64,000 nt of DNA. Source: JAPPLB01 sp965206655. Its GTDB lineage: Bacteria; Acidobacteriota; Terriglobia; Bryobacterales; UBA6623. The position numbers were made by a program, and so were the translations under genes. Of the stretch, positions 1 to 8,943 are shown piece by piece (the stretch's first letter is position 1; the number at the start of each line of letters is the position of its first letter). Location of the stretch: the NCBI GenBank assembly GCA_965206655.1, contig CBDBKC010000017.1, positions 62,001-126,000 of the forward strand, read 5' to 3'. The notes under the pieces are model-generated. The model had not been told where the DNA came from and searched no databases. It saw nothing but the letters and a program-made list of their open reading frames with translations.

Positions 1-652
1 AGACCAGGTTGGCGTTGGTCGGGATCCAGTCGCGCTTACGCCATTCCATCTTTGGGCCGCGGCTGCCGTTCATCGACGCCCGCATGAGTTTCAGTTCGGG
101 GTTGTAGTTCGGCGCTTCCGGGTCCTCCCCGGTAAACATCGCGGCGAACTTGACCGCGCGGTCCCGAAACGTTTCGTCGCGCGGATCGGCCATGCCCATC
201 GGATAGAGAGAGACATAGCCCTCACCGTGGTGCATCCAATCCCAATTGCTGTCGAACTCGCGGTAGATCTGCCCATAGCGGCTGAATTGGCGCGTGATGC
301 CTTCCCACACATGCCGGTGAAGGATGTCGAGTTCGCGCGAGCCGCCGAGGACATAGTGCAATGAGTAGCCGCGGAAGGCCTCGTAGGCATCGTCGGATGA
401 ATTCATGCCGCCCTCATAGCGCTCTTTCCAGCGCAACGAGCCATCAGGCAACACATAGGCGTCGGCGAACTCCTTACCGGCCCGATTCATCGTCTCGATG
501 AGCTGCCGCTCGAGCAGCGCCCATTCTGGAGCAGCCGTCGGGACATCGGCACGAATCGTAACGGGCTGCTTGCCCCGTGACTCCGCTGGCAGGGCCGCCG
601 GGAGCAGGGCCACCGCTAACGCTAAACCGCACCAACGCTGGAAGAAAACCAT
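1..652 (-). CDS. Secreted protein of unknown function (C-terminus beyond window edge)
   Basis: An open frame reads leftward from an ATG at 652 off the edge of the window, giving 217 codons without a stop. The first 22 or so residues form a signal peptide (MVFFQRWCGLALAVALLPAA, then LPAES). The mature part is rich in aromatic and charged residues (DGSLRWKERYEGGMNSSDDAYEAFRGY, split here as DGSLRWKERYEGG and SSDDAYEAFRGY; later SNWDWMHHGEGY), which suggests a helical enzyme-like secreted protein such as an alpha/alpha-toroid, but no family was recognised. It is divergent from the PSD1 gene starting at 854, so the 200 bp between them should hold both promoters. Gene reality is fairly sure from the signal peptide and unbroken frame; function is unknown. 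Confidence 0.72.
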   Translation of the reverse strand, partial: MVFFQRWCGLALAVALLPAALPAESRGKQPVTIRADVPTAAPEWALLERQLIETMNRAGKEFADAYVLPDGSLRWKERYEGGMNSSDDAYEAFRGYSLHYVLGGSRELDILHRHVWEGITRQFSRYGQIYREFDSNWDWMHHGEGYVSLYPMGMADPRDETFRDRAVKFAAMFTGEDPEAPNYNPELKLMRASMNGSRGPKMEWRKRDWIPTNANLV

Positions 653-853
653 AGTGACTTCACTCGCTTGTTCGGGGAAAGAGCATTATGACGGATTGGC
701 CCGTTTTGTGCGCCGCATCTCGCGAATGGCGAAAAGCCGTCCGTACGCCGTTCTCAGCCCGCGTCCACAGTCATGATCGGCCCGCGCACCCTTATCAATG
801 AAGCCCCTATCAACTAAGATGATTACGCGCCCCGCAAACGCGCGAACCATCGA

Positions 854-3847
854 ATGTCGCGTATTCCTAAGAACAAGCGCGTCCTGAGCGTCGCGATCTT
901 TGCCGCCCTGCTGTCGCCTCACCTCGCGCCGGCTGCGGATTCAAAAACTCCCGCCGCATCTCAACCCACCGCGCGGAACGCCTTCCAAACCGGTGTTCTG
1001 CCGATCTTCAAGACAAACTGCATAGTCTGCCATGGCGCCGATCTTCAGCAGAAGGAGTTGAACCTCTCGACTTGGGAAAGCGCTCTGAAAGGCGGCGAGT
1101 CGGGGGCCGTAATCGTCCCCGGCGAGCCCGAGGAAAGCCGTCTCTACGAGCTAATCAGCAAAGGAATGATGCCACCGGGCGACACGCACCTGGGTGAGCA
1201 AGATATCGAGACCATCCGAAGTTGGATCGACGCCGGCGCTCCTTCCCCGGATGGTGAAAAAGCCGTCGCCGCAACCACCGCCGCTACGTACGACGACATC
1301 ATCCCGGTCGTGCTGAATCACTGCACGGCGTGCCACGGGCTGCGGCGCCAAGAAGGGGGGCTCGATCTTCGCACTCACGCATCCATGCTGCGAGGCGGCA
1401 AATCCGGCCCGGCGATCGTTTCCGGCGAGCCTTCCCAGAGCCTGCTCATCCGCCGCATCGAGGCCGGCGACATGCCGCCGAAGAAAGAAATGCTGACCAA
1501 TGGTGTGAAGCCGGTCAGTAAAGTTGAGTTAGCCAAATTCGTCTCGTGGATCGAGCACGGCGCTCCCACTCACCGCCCGGCAGCCGACATCGCCGACGGC
1601 AACCCCGATCCTCTTGTCAGCTCCGAAGACCGACAATACTGGGCCTTCCAGCTTCCTCGGGAAGCTCCGGTTCCAGCCGTACGGAATCAAACCCTCGTCC
1701 GGAACCCCATCGACGCCTTTGTGCTCGAAAAGCTCGAGGCCAACGGCCTTAGCCTTTCGTCCGAGGCCGACCGCCTCACGCTCATCCGCCGGATCTATTT
1801 CGACCTCACCGGACTACCGCCCAAGCCCAATGAGGTCCGAGCATTTCTCGCCGACAAAGACCCGCGCGCATACGAAACACTCGTCGACCGGTTGCTCGCT
1901 TCAGACCGCTACGGCGAACGCTGGGCGCGCCACTGGCTCGACGTGGCCGGGTACGCGGATTCCGAGGGAGGCAAGCTCAGCGCCGACATCATGCGCCCCC
2001 ATGCCTGGCGCTATCGCGACTATGTAATCCGCGCCTTCAACAGCGACAAGCCGTACGACCAGTTCCTGCTCGAACAGATCGCCGGAGACGAACTCGTCGA
2101 TTACGAAAACGCTACCGTCATCACTGAGGACATCAACGAAAAGCTCATCGCCACCGGTTTCCTGCGCATGGGACCCGATTCCACCAGCGAGCGCGAAGTC
2201 TTCTCGGTCGCCGACCGCGTCGACGTGATCGCGGATGAGATCGACGTTCTCGGGTCCGCCGTGATGGGGCTGACAGTCAAGTGCGCGCGCTGCCACAGCC
2301 ACAAGTATGATCCGATTCCGCAGCGTGACTACTACCGCTTAATGGCTGTCTTCAAAGGCGCCTACGACGAATACGACTGGCTCACGCCCGTCACGCAGGA
2401 AAAGTACGGACTCAAGTATCCGGGACGCTACCTGCCGTACGTTCGTCCGGGCGTGAAACCGATGGAGCTGCTCGAAGAGGAGCAGGACCGCGAGCTTCAC
2501 AATCACACCGTCGAGCGAACACTCAAGGAGGTCAAGAAGGCGTTCGACGAGAGAACGGAAGGGTTAACAAAGAAAGTACAAGAGGAGCGCTTGCAAGCTG
2601 TACCACAAGACCTGCACGAACACCTGCGCAAAATGTTGGCAACAAAGGTCGAGGAGCGAAACGACGCACAGAAGGCGTTGGCGGGAAAGTATGAATCGCA
2701 GATCACGATCTCAAAGCGCGAATTGAAGGATCTCAACCCGGCCTACCGCGACGAGGCCGCGCAACACGACGTTCGGATCAAGCTCCTCGAAGCCGAGAAA
2801 ATACCACCGCCCCGGATTCGCGCGCTCTGGGACCGTGGAGTCCCCTCGCCGACGTACATCCTCCGCCGCGGCGACCCGACCAGCTTCGGACGCCAAGTCG
2901 GGCCCGGCGTACCTTCGGTCCTGACAGACGGCCGGACACCGTTCGAAGCAACGCCCCCCTGGCCGGGCTCCCAAAAAACGGGCCGGCGTCTGGCGTTCGC
3001 GCGCTGGCTCATTCAACCCGATCACCCACTCACGGCCCGCGTCATGGTCAACCGCATCTGGCAGCACCATTTCGGTGAGGGGCTGGTACGCTCGACAGGC
3101 AACTTCGGCAAAACAGGCGACAAGCCTTCCCACCGGGAACTCCTCGACTGGCTCGCCGTCCGCTTCGTCAAGGAGGGGTGGAGCATCAAAGCGATGCACC
3201 GGCTGATGGTGACTTCCAGCGTCTACCGCCAGGCGTCGAAACTCACACCGGAGCCAGAACATCGCGACCCCGACAACCGCCTGCTGTCGAGGATGCCTCT
3301 CAGGAAGATGGAGGCCGAGGTACTGAACGATTCGATACTGGCGGTTTCAGGCCGACTGGATGAAACGCCGTACGGCCGTCCGTCGCCTGTCCTCGCGCGA
3401 GATGACGGACTAGTAACACCGATTGCGACCGAAAGCGGCTGGCGACGGAGCATCTATGTTCAGCAACGCCGAAAAGAGATCCCCACTGTACTCGACAGTT
3501 TCGATCTGCCCGCGATGAGTCCAAATTGCACCGAGCGAACAGCTTCCACCGTCTCGACGCAGGCCCTGTTCTTAATGAATAACGCGCAGGTGCATGAATG
3601 GGCGGCGGCGCTTGCAGAGCGCGTCGAGAACGAAGCAGACCCGAGCCCCGCCGCGCAAATCGAAACAATGTACTGGATCGCGCTCAGCCGCCCGCCGACC
3701 GACGAGGAACTCAATCTAAACCTATCCGCGTGGACGAAACTCACCGAAAACCCGAGCGGGAGCGGGGCGGAAAACACCGCTCGTGCGGCGCTAACGAAAC
3801 TGTGCCATACCGTGCTCAACTCGGCGGCATTCCTGTATATCGATTGA
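854..3847 (+). CDS. PSD1 domain protein with planctomycete-type cytochrome c domains (DUF1549/DUF1553)
   Basis: A 997-aa exported protein. A signal peptide covers about residues 1-28. Two c-type haem motifs lie in the N-terminal PSCyt1-type domains: CIVCH at 56-60 and CTACH at 157-161. A third CxxCH (CARCH, 477-481, followed by SHKYDPI) lies in the DUF1549 region, where this motif is usual. The C-terminal DUF1553 part includes PDHPLTARVMVNRIWQHHFG and the family's TERTASTVSTQALFLMNN stretch. A charged, coiled-coil-like insertion lies around residues 540-640. Such proteins are periplasmic and are nearly always followed by a DUF1501 gene, as here 8 bp downstream. The role is not established; a link to polymer or sugar oxidation is often assumed. 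The ATG at 854 is chosen because it leads directly into the signal peptide. Confidence 0.93.
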   Translation: MSRIPKNKRVLSVAIFAALLSPHLAPAADSKTPAASQPTARNAFQTGVLPIFKTNCIVCHGADLQQKELNLSTWESALKGGESGAVIVPGEPEESRLYELISKGMMPPGDTHLGEQDIETIRSWIDAGAPSPDGEKAVAATTAATYDDIIPVVLNHCTACHGLRRQEGGLDLRTHASMLRGGKSGPAIVSGEPSQSLLIRRIEAGDMPPKKEMLTNGVKPVSKVELAKFVSWIEHGAPTHRPAADIADGNPDPLVSSEDRQYWAFQLPREAPVPAVRNQTLVRNPIDAFVLEKLEANGLSLSSEADRLTLIRRIYFDLTGLPPKPNEVRAFLADKDPRAYETLVDRLLASDRYGERWARHWLDVAGYADSEGGKLSADIMRPHAWRYRDYVIRAFNSDKPYDQFLLEQIAGDELVDYENATVITEDINEKLIATGFLRMGPDSTSEREVFSVADRVDVIADEIDVLGSAVMGLTVKCARCHSHKYDPIPQRDYYRLMAVFKGAYDEYDWLTPVTQEKYGLKYPGRYLPYVRPGVKPMELLEEEQDRELHNHTVERTLKEVKKAFDERTEGLTKKVQEERLQAVPQDLHEHLRKMLATKVEERNDAQKALAGKYESQITISKRELKDLNPAYRDEAAQHDVRIKLLEAEKIPPPRIRALWDRGVPSPTYILRRGDPTSFGRQVGPGVPSVLTDGRTPFEATPPWPGSQKTGRRLAFARWLIQPDHPLTARVMVNRIWQHHFGEGLVRSTGNFGKTGDKPSHRELLDWLAVRFVKEGWSIKAMHRLMVTSSVYRQASKLTPEPEHRDPDNRLLSRMPLRKMEAEVLNDSILAVSGRLDETPYGRPSPVLARDDGLVTPIATESGWRRSIYVQQRRKEIPTVLDSFDLPAMSPNCTERTASTVSTQALFLMNNAQVHEWAAALAERVENEADPSPAAQIETMYWIALSRPPTDEELNLNLSAWTKLTENPSGSGAENTARAALTKLCHTVLNSAAFLYID

Positions 3848-3855
3848 GGTGACGC

Positions 3856-5331
3856 TTGAAGACGATCCACAATCCAGGCAGTGATCGAGGGCTAACACGG
3901 CGCGGCTTCTTCGGCCACATGGCCGGCGGACTGCATGGAGCCGCGCTCGCAACCTTGTTGAGCCGCGATCTTTACGGCGCGGAACCAACAGCGGTTCCGA
4001 CTGAGCCGCTCGGCCGCCGGCGGGGGTACGACCTCAAGCCACGTCCGCCACACTTCGCGCCCAAAGCGAAATCTGTCATTCAACTGTTCATGCATGGCGG
4101 GCCGAGCCAGATGGATCTGTTCGATCCGAAACCGGTCCTCGATAAGCATGACGGTGAACCCTATTTCGACGAAGTAGCCGCCGACCTTACCGGACCCGAG
4201 GATGCCGGCGGGCTGATGCGCAGCCCTTACAAGTTCGCCCAGCGCGGCCAGTCCGGCATGTGGGTGTCGGAGGTCATGCCGCACTTCGCCCAACAGGTCG
4301 ACAACGTCGCGATGATTCGGTCGATGTACACCATTCATCCGAACCACGAACCGGCGCTGTTCATGATTCACTCCGGCCGCATCATTCAAGGAAGGCCGAC
4401 GATTGGCTCGTGGGTGACCTACGGGTTGGGCAACGAAAATCAGAGCCTGCCCGCCTACGTGGTGCTCGACGATCCTCTGGGACTCCCCGTCAACGGGGTC
4501 CAGAACTGGCAGGCGGGCTTTCTGCCGCCGATCTATCAGGGCACGCGCATTCGCGCTGAAGGCTCGCCGATTCTGAATTTGCATCCCGAGGTGGAAGAGT
4601 CGCCGCTGGCCGTCGAGGTCGGGCGCGAACTCCTCGGCAAGCTGGACAACATTCACAAGCGGAGCCGGCCGGGGCAGTTACAGCTCGACGCGCGCATCGC
4701 AAGCTATGAACTGGCGGCGCGGCTCCAGATCGAAGCGAGCGACGCACTCGATCTCACGCAGGAGACCCCAAAAACGCTGGAGATGTACGGCGTTGGCGCC
4801 GAACCCACCGACTCCTATGCACGGCGCTGTCTCATGGCCAGGCGCTTGGTCGAACGCGGCGTGCGCTACGTGCAGCTCTTCATTAACGGCCAGATCTGGG
4901 ACAACCACAGCAAGCTCGAAGGCGACCTACGGAAAGCCTGCGAACGCACCGATCAGCCTGTCTCCGCGCTCCTAAGCGATCTCAAGCAGCGCGGCCTGCT
5001 CGACGAAACGCTCGTCATCTGGGGCGGCGAGTTCGGCCGTATGCCGATCGCTCAACTCGCTGAAAAATCCGCGGCAGGCAGGGACCACAATCCACACGCC
5101 TTCACAACCTGGATGGCCGGTGCGGGAATCAAGGCAGGAACCGTTCTGGGCTCCACCGACGACCTGGGGTACAAAGCCGTCGAAGACCGTGTCAGCGTCA
5201 CCGACTGGCACGCCACCATTCTCCACCTGCTGGGGCTCGACTACGAGCGCTTGGTGTTCGATCAGAACGGGCTGCAGGAAAAACTGACGTCCGTCTACGA
5301 AGCGCGCATCGTCAAAGAAATCCTCGCCTGA
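3856..5331 (+). CDS. DUF1501 domain-containing protein, Tat-exported
   Basis: A 491-aa protein with a twin-arginine signal (LTRRGFFGHMAGG at residues 13-25), so it should be exported folded. The DUF1501 fold belongs to the alkaline phosphatase/sulfatase superfamily; visible family motifs are FMHGGPSQMDLFDPKP near residue 76, IHPNHEPALFMIHSG, and the late WGGEFGRMP and GRDHNPHAFTTWMAG segments that supply metal-site residues. The frame begins at TTG 3856, 8 bp after the PSD1 stop, which places both genes in one transcript; no ATG occurs before the Tat motif. DUF1501 and PSD1 proteins are routinely paired in Planctomycetota, Verrucomicrobiota and Acidobacteriota. The substrate is unknown. A broken copy of its 3' part lies at 5792-5894. 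Confidence 0.93.
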   Translation: MKTIHNPGSDRGLTRRGFFGHMAGGLHGAALATLLSRDLYGAEPTAVPTEPLGRRRGYDLKPRPPHFAPKAKSVIQLFMHGGPSQMDLFDPKPVLDKHDGEPYFDEVAADLTGPEDAGGLMRSPYKFAQRGQSGMWVSEVMPHFAQQVDNVAMIRSMYTIHPNHEPALFMIHSGRIIQGRPTIGSWVTYGLGNENQSLPAYVVLDDPLGLPVNGVQNWQAGFLPPIYQGTRIRAEGSPILNLHPEVEESPLAVEVGRELLGKLDNIHKRSRPGQLQLDARIASYELAARLQIEASDALDLTQETPKTLEMYGVGAEPTDSYARRCLMARRLVERGVRYVQLFINGQIWDNHSKLEGDLRKACERTDQPVSALLSDLKQRGLLDETLVIWGGEFGRMPIAQLAEKSAAGRDHNPHAFTTWMAGAGIKAGTVLGSTDDLGYKAVEDRVSVTDWHATILHLLGLDYERLVFDQNGLQEKLTSVYEARIVKEILA

Positions 5332-5451
5332 GTCTATGGGGCGCGAGATTCCAGCCTTGCCGGGTTACGAGCCCGCGTCATCCGGAACAATTCAACTCCG
5401 ATCAACCGCTCCACGCCACACAACGTGACTGCGGGGTGATCCTATCGGAGG

Positions 5452-5766
5452 TCACTCGCCTTGCAGTCCGTCGCGCCAGGCGATTGCTTCGAGTTCGACC
5501 CGGACCGCGTCCTCGACGGCAACTACGGGGCGCGCCTGGAATTCGAATGCAGGGAACGTCGAGCAGGCCTTGTGAACCGTCAACGGATCGTCGCAGTCCA
5601 CCAACATGTGCCCACCCCACTCGCCCACACGCACTACGAACACCTCGATCTTGAAATTAGCCGGCGGCTTCCACTGACCAAACACTTCAAGGATTCGCTT
5701 CTGGGCGTTCTCGTACTCCGTAGGTGAACCTTGCGGGCGTTCGAACCAACTGATCATGTACTTCAT
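5452..5766 (-). CDS. DUF3303 domain-containing protein
   Basis: A 104-aa cytoplasmic protein of the small ferredoxin-like-fold DUF3303 family. It starts MKYMISWFERPQGS, and the typical body follows (HMLVDCDDPLTVHKACSTF near residues 53-71, then a C-terminal segment on the theme VEDAVRVELEAIA). Length is normal for the family and no function is known. The start is secured by a strong Shine-Dalgarno (AAGGAGGAG) ending about 5 bases before the ATG at 5766. It lies tail-to-tail with the DUF1501 gene. Just upstream of its start is a decayed DUF1501 fragment, so the gene sits in a small rearranged patch. Confidence 0.85.
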   Translation of the reverse strand: MKYMISWFERPQGSPTEYENAQKRILEVFGQWKPPANFKIEVFVVRVGEWGGHMLVDCDDPLTVHKACSTFPAFEFQARPVVAVEDAVRVELEAIAWRDGLQGE

Positions 5767-5791
5767 CTGTCTCCTCCTTTATTGCGTTGAT

Positions 5792-5894
5792 GTCATCTGG
5801 GGCGGTGAGTTCGAACGTATGCCCATCGCCCAGCTTGCTGAAGAATCCGCGGCGGCAGAGAACACAACCCCGCTCCTTCACCACCTGGATGGCC
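5792..5894 (+). pseudogene. Degenerate fragment of a DUF1501 gene
   Basis: About 103 bases on the plus strand are clearly similar to the end of the intact DUF1501 gene at about 5014-5116. One frame reads VIWGGEFERMPIAQLAEESAA against VIWGGEFGRMPIAQLAEKSAA in the intact gene. After that the match continues only by changing frame (REHNP, then SFTTWMA, against RDHNPHAFTTWMAG). It is therefore the frameshifted relic of a second DUF1501 gene or a partial duplication, squeezed between DUF3303 and the FAD oxidoreductase. It has no start codon and cannot make a functional protein. Confidence 0.85.
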
Positions 5895-5895
5895 C

Positions 5896-7119
5896 TCAAT
5901 AGACCTCATGGTAGTGATGCGCGTAGATCTCTTCACAGCGCGCCCTCAAGCTTTGATCCGTTGCATAGTCGTCGCCAAAACGGTCGGCGCTGAGGACCGA
6001 TGGATCGATCCATGGCTCGCGGCCGCTGACGATATCGGCCACCATACGGCCGGCCCCCGGAGAACGGTCAATCCCACCCACTCCGCAGGCCGACAGAACG
6101 ATGAGTCCACCGAGCCCGCCCGGTTCGGAAACAATCAGCCGGCCGTCAGGAGAAATCGTCGGCAAGCCGCGCCGCTCTTGGACGACGACGGCGTCGCTGA
6201 GCGACGGAAAGAACTTCATCGCCGCCGCGCCCAGTTGCTGATAGTAGACCGGGTCCGCCTCGAGCGCGGAAACCTCGAAGCCTCGATCGAAATCATCCAT
6301 GTCGAAGCTCAGCGGACGGTAGCCGTAACCACCGACCAGCAGCCCCCCGGCTTCATACCGAACGTAGATCTGCGGCTCGGTGATACGGACAATCGGCTGC
6401 TCCGGCCGCACCCCGGCGAGGCGACCCGTCACGAACGCTTGATGCCGGACCGGCACAGTGCGAAGGTTCAGTCCGACTTGCTGACCGAATTGCCGCGCCC
6501 ACGCTCCCGCCGCCAGGACAACCGATTGCGCCGCGATCGTTCCCTGGCGCGTATGAACACCCGTTACGCGACCATCATCGATTCGCAAACCGGTTGCCTC
6601 GACTCGTATTTCGATGGCCACACCGCGGTCCTTGGCCGCCGCGGCATAGGCTACGGCCACTGATTTCGGCTCAACATATCCATCCCGCGGAATCAGAAGG
6701 ATACGGCAGTCCTCGGGCGGATCGAACGTCGGTACGAGTTCTCGCGCCTGCACCGGCGAAAGAAACTCGACATCCTGTCCAAGCTCGAGCGCCGCCGCGT
6801 GCCGCGCTTCCAGATCCTTCTGAAAGGGTTCCGTTAAAGCGACTCGCAGGCTGCCGCATTGGTGAAAGTCGACAGCGTGGCCCGTGCGCTGCTCGAAGTT
6901 TTCGAAGAACTCAATGCAGTACGTGCCGAACTTGAGAGCAAAACGATCAACGTTCAAGTAGCCTGTTTGGCCGGCGGCCTGCGGTGTGGTGGCGCTCGCG
7001 ATCGGTCCGCGGTCGATCAGTAGGACGTCATCCTGGCCGGCTTCCGCCAGATGAAACGCGGCGCTTGTGCCCAACACGCCACCGCCGATCACAACCACAT
7101 TCGCTGACTTGGGTAACAT
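5896..7119 (-). CDS. FAD-dependent oxidoreductase, DAO (sarcosine/glycine oxidase-like) family
   Basis: A 407-aa flavoenzyme. The N-terminus has the dinucleotide-binding glycine motif (VVVIGGGVLGTSAA, glycines at 12, 13, 14 and 17) followed by an acidic strand end (LLIDRGPIASATTPQAAG). Later segments typical of the DAO fold are SVVLAAGAWARQFG and, near the end, ERRGLPTISPDGRLIVSEPG and LSACGVGGIDRSPGAGRMVA. Members oxidise secondary or tertiary amines such as sarcosine, dimethylglycine or D-amino acids; the exact substrate cannot be read here. It starts 3 bases after the 36-aa membrane peptide gene and follows the SSS symporter, so uptake and oxidation of one amine or amino-acid substrate is a reasonable inference. 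Confidence 0.9.
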   Translation of the reverse strand: MLPKSANVVVIGGGVLGTSAAFHLAEAGQDDVLLIDRGPIASATTPQAAGQTGYLNVDRFALKFGTYCIEFFENFEQRTGHAVDFHQCGSLRVALTEPFQKDLEARHAAALELGQDVEFLSPVQARELVPTFDPPEDCRILLIPRDGYVEPKSVAVAYAAAAKDRGVAIEIRVEATGLRIDDGRVTGVHTRQGTIAAQSVVLAAGAWARQFGQQVGLNLRTVPVRHQAFVTGRLAGVRPEQPIVRITEPQIYVRYEAGGLLVGGYGYRPLSFDMDDFDRGFEVSALEADPVYYQQLGAAAMKFFPSLSDAVVVQERRGLPTISPDGRLIVSEPGGLGGLIVLSACGVGGIDRSPGAGRMVADIVSGREPWIDPSVLSADRFGDDYATDQSLRARCEEIYAHHYHEVY

Positions 7120-7122
7120 CGT

Positions 7123-7233
7123 TCACTCCGCCCGGAAAGACTTGAGATAGTGCCGGCCGAGCAGCAACAGCACAACGACCGCTGCACCCAGCGACAAATA
7201 GTGTAGTGCCGTCAGTAGCACCGCCGGAATCAC
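7123..7233 (-). CDS. 36-aa single-span membrane peptide, likely symporter small accessory protein
   Basis: A GTG at 7233 starts a 36-codon frame encoding one hydrophobic helix flanked by short tails (VLLTALHYLSLGAAVVVLLL then GRHYLKSFRAE). The start overlaps the stop of the upstream symporter in a GTGA junction, and AGGAG of the symporter's last codons lies 5 bases before the GTG, so translation should be coupled. The peptide stops 3 bases before the FAD oxidoreductase. Small one-helix proteins of this size are known partners of some sodium:solute and neurotransmitter:sodium symporters. A longer in-frame reading from 7383 exists but would lie inside the symporter gene in another frame; the short form is preferred. 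Confidence 0.7.
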   Translation of the reverse strand: MIPAVLLTALHYLSLGAAVVVLLLLGRHYLKSFRAE

Positions 7234-8747
7234 GCGATCTCCTCTTGGTCGCTCGGTCGGAAAAGCCGGGAAAGTGGCAGATGCCGCGTTAATGGGAGAG
7301 CCAGCAGGAACGCCACTGACGCTGCTACGAAACCGAAAAGAGCCGGTCCGATATCCCCCGGTGATTCCAATCCGAAACGCCACACAACCGTGCCGATCCC
7401 ACCCACAATCATCGAGGTGACAACGGCATAAATGCGCGACCGATCATACCAAAACACGCCGACCAGGAAGGGCAGAATCATCGTCGGCGCCCAAAAGTCG
7501 TAGACAAACACAAGAATGTCGGCGACGTTGCTGAAGAAGAACGCGCATACGGCGCCCGTAGCGCCCGCAACAAACGTGGTTACCTGCGCCACCCGCAACA
7601 GTTGGCGGTCTGTTGCTTGTTTGTTGAGATGCCGGCGGTAAGTATCCTCCATAACGAGAGTGGCAAAGCATGACAAAGCGCTGTCGGCCGACGACATCAC
7701 GGCGGCAACAATCGCCGCGATCATGATTCCCGCGAACGCCGGGTGGAAGGCCGAGCGAACCAGCTCGGGAAAAGCAACTTGGTAGGCGCGATCAAGAGCA
7801 GCGTCTTGGCTCATCGGCTGCCCCATGGCGGCGGCCCGTTGCATCACCTGCTCCTGCTCGGCAACGACCGCCGTTTGAACGTCGGGATCAATCTGAGCGG
7901 CCGTGCCGAGAATAAACGTCGCAATCGGCAAGAACAGCAGCAAGAAGATCCCCGCCCCGGCGACACCCCACCGAGCCTGCCGACTGTCCCGGGCAATAAA
8001 GCACCGCACTGTATAGGCCGGAGAGAACGTTTCGCCGAGCAGGAACGCAAAGAAGAGACTCAGCACCTTCGTCGCCGACCAATGGGTCGTGATGCCGGCC
8101 TGCCCGGCGTGTGCCGCCGCCAGCATCGGCTCGAATCCGCCGTACCGCCCCAAAAGCACCGCCGAAGCCGTGCCAATGCCAACCACCAAGATGGCGAACT
8201 GCAGAACGTCAGTGTTGACGACGGCTCGCATCCCCCCGACCGTCGCATAGAAAACCGTCACCGCCCCGCCGATCAGCAACGCCGTCGAATAGGGAATGCC
8301 GAGCACCGTGTTCGTCACCGTACCCATGGCCGCCATCTGAGCCGTTAACGCCCCCACCAGAAAGATCACACAGTTGATCACGGCCAACTCGCGAGCAAGC
8401 GGACCAAACTTCAAATGAAAATAGTCACCGACCGTGATCAAGTTCAGGTCCCGCAGCTTCGGCGCGACGAACAACCCGGTAAACAGAAGCTGCAGGTGCC
8501 ATGCGCATGTCACCAAGGCCGCCGCGATTCCAACTTCAAAAACACGGGACACCATCCCCACCGACGCGCCCCCGCCGATCATCGTCGCCGCGGTCGTCGC
8601 TAGGACGACCATCCACCCAACGCCGCGGCCGGCAAGCGTATAGTCGTCCGATGTCCGGATGCGCCGGGCCGATCGAAGGCCGATCCACAGCAGCAGCGCA
8701 AGATACGCGGCCAACATCGAGAGTTCGATAAAACGATCGCCAAGCAT
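7230..8747 (-). CDS. Sodium:solute symporter (SSS family)
   Basis: A 505-aa polytopic inner-membrane protein with about 13 predicted helices. Family signs are the opening helix LSMLAAYLALLLWIGL, the SDDYTLAGRGVGW segment with the following TTAATMIGGGASVGM, and SSADSALSCFATLVMEDTYRRH around helix 8, which resembles the sodium-site region of SSS carriers. The substrate cannot be named. The frame is open up to 8813, but the ATG at 8747 (MLGDRFIELS) gives a normal N-terminus directly before the first helix and is preferred. It is the first gene of an operon with the 36-aa peptide and the FAD oxidoreductase. It is divergent from the secreted protein gene at 8944. Confidence 0.92.
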   Translation of the reverse strand: MLGDRFIELSMLAAYLALLLWIGLRSARRIRTSDDYTLAGRGVGWMVVLATTAATMIGGGASVGMVSRVFEVGIAAALVTCAWHLQLLFTGLFVAPKLRDLNLITVGDYFHLKFGPLARELAVINCVIFLVGALTAQMAAMGTVTNTVLGIPYSTALLIGGAVTVFYATVGGMRAVVNTDVLQFAILVVGIGTASAVLLGRYGGFEPMLAAAHAGQAGITTHWSATKVLSLFFAFLLGETFSPAYTVRCFIARDSRQARWGVAGAGIFLLLFLPIATFILGTAAQIDPDVQTAVVAEQEQVMQRAAAMGQPMSQDAALDRAYQVAFPELVRSAFHPAFAGIMIAAIVAAVMSSADSALSCFATLVMEDTYRRHLNKQATDRQLLRVAQVTTFVAGATGAVCAFFFSNVADILVFVYDFWAPTMILPFLVGVFWYDRSRIYAVVTSMIVGGIGTVVWRFGLESPGDIGPALFGFVAASVAFLLALPLTRHLPLSRLFRPSDQEEIA

Positions 8748-8943
8748 GAAATAGAGACGTCGAATCTTACCGCAAGCGGATCGCTGATGGTAACAGCCCC
8801 GCAAGGAAAGCATTCGGCGGGCATCCAGGCAAACGGGGAAAGCGGTAACTCAGGTTGAGAACATCACCAACCGTGCTGGCGCAAATACGCCGCAGGCCTC
8901 ACAATAAAGCTGTATCCGTTTAGCAGAGCACTACGTCCCTATC

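Noticed and set aside
2711..3668. Large minus-strand frames opposite the PSD1 gene
   Set aside because: Shadows in a high-GC gene; the plus strand has haem motifs and DUF1553 sequence throughout.
5908..6663. 251-aa frame on the plus strand opposite the FAD oxidoreductase
   Set aside because: Composition is that of an antisense shadow (many Arg, Pro, His) with no domain; the minus-strand gene has clear FAD motifs.
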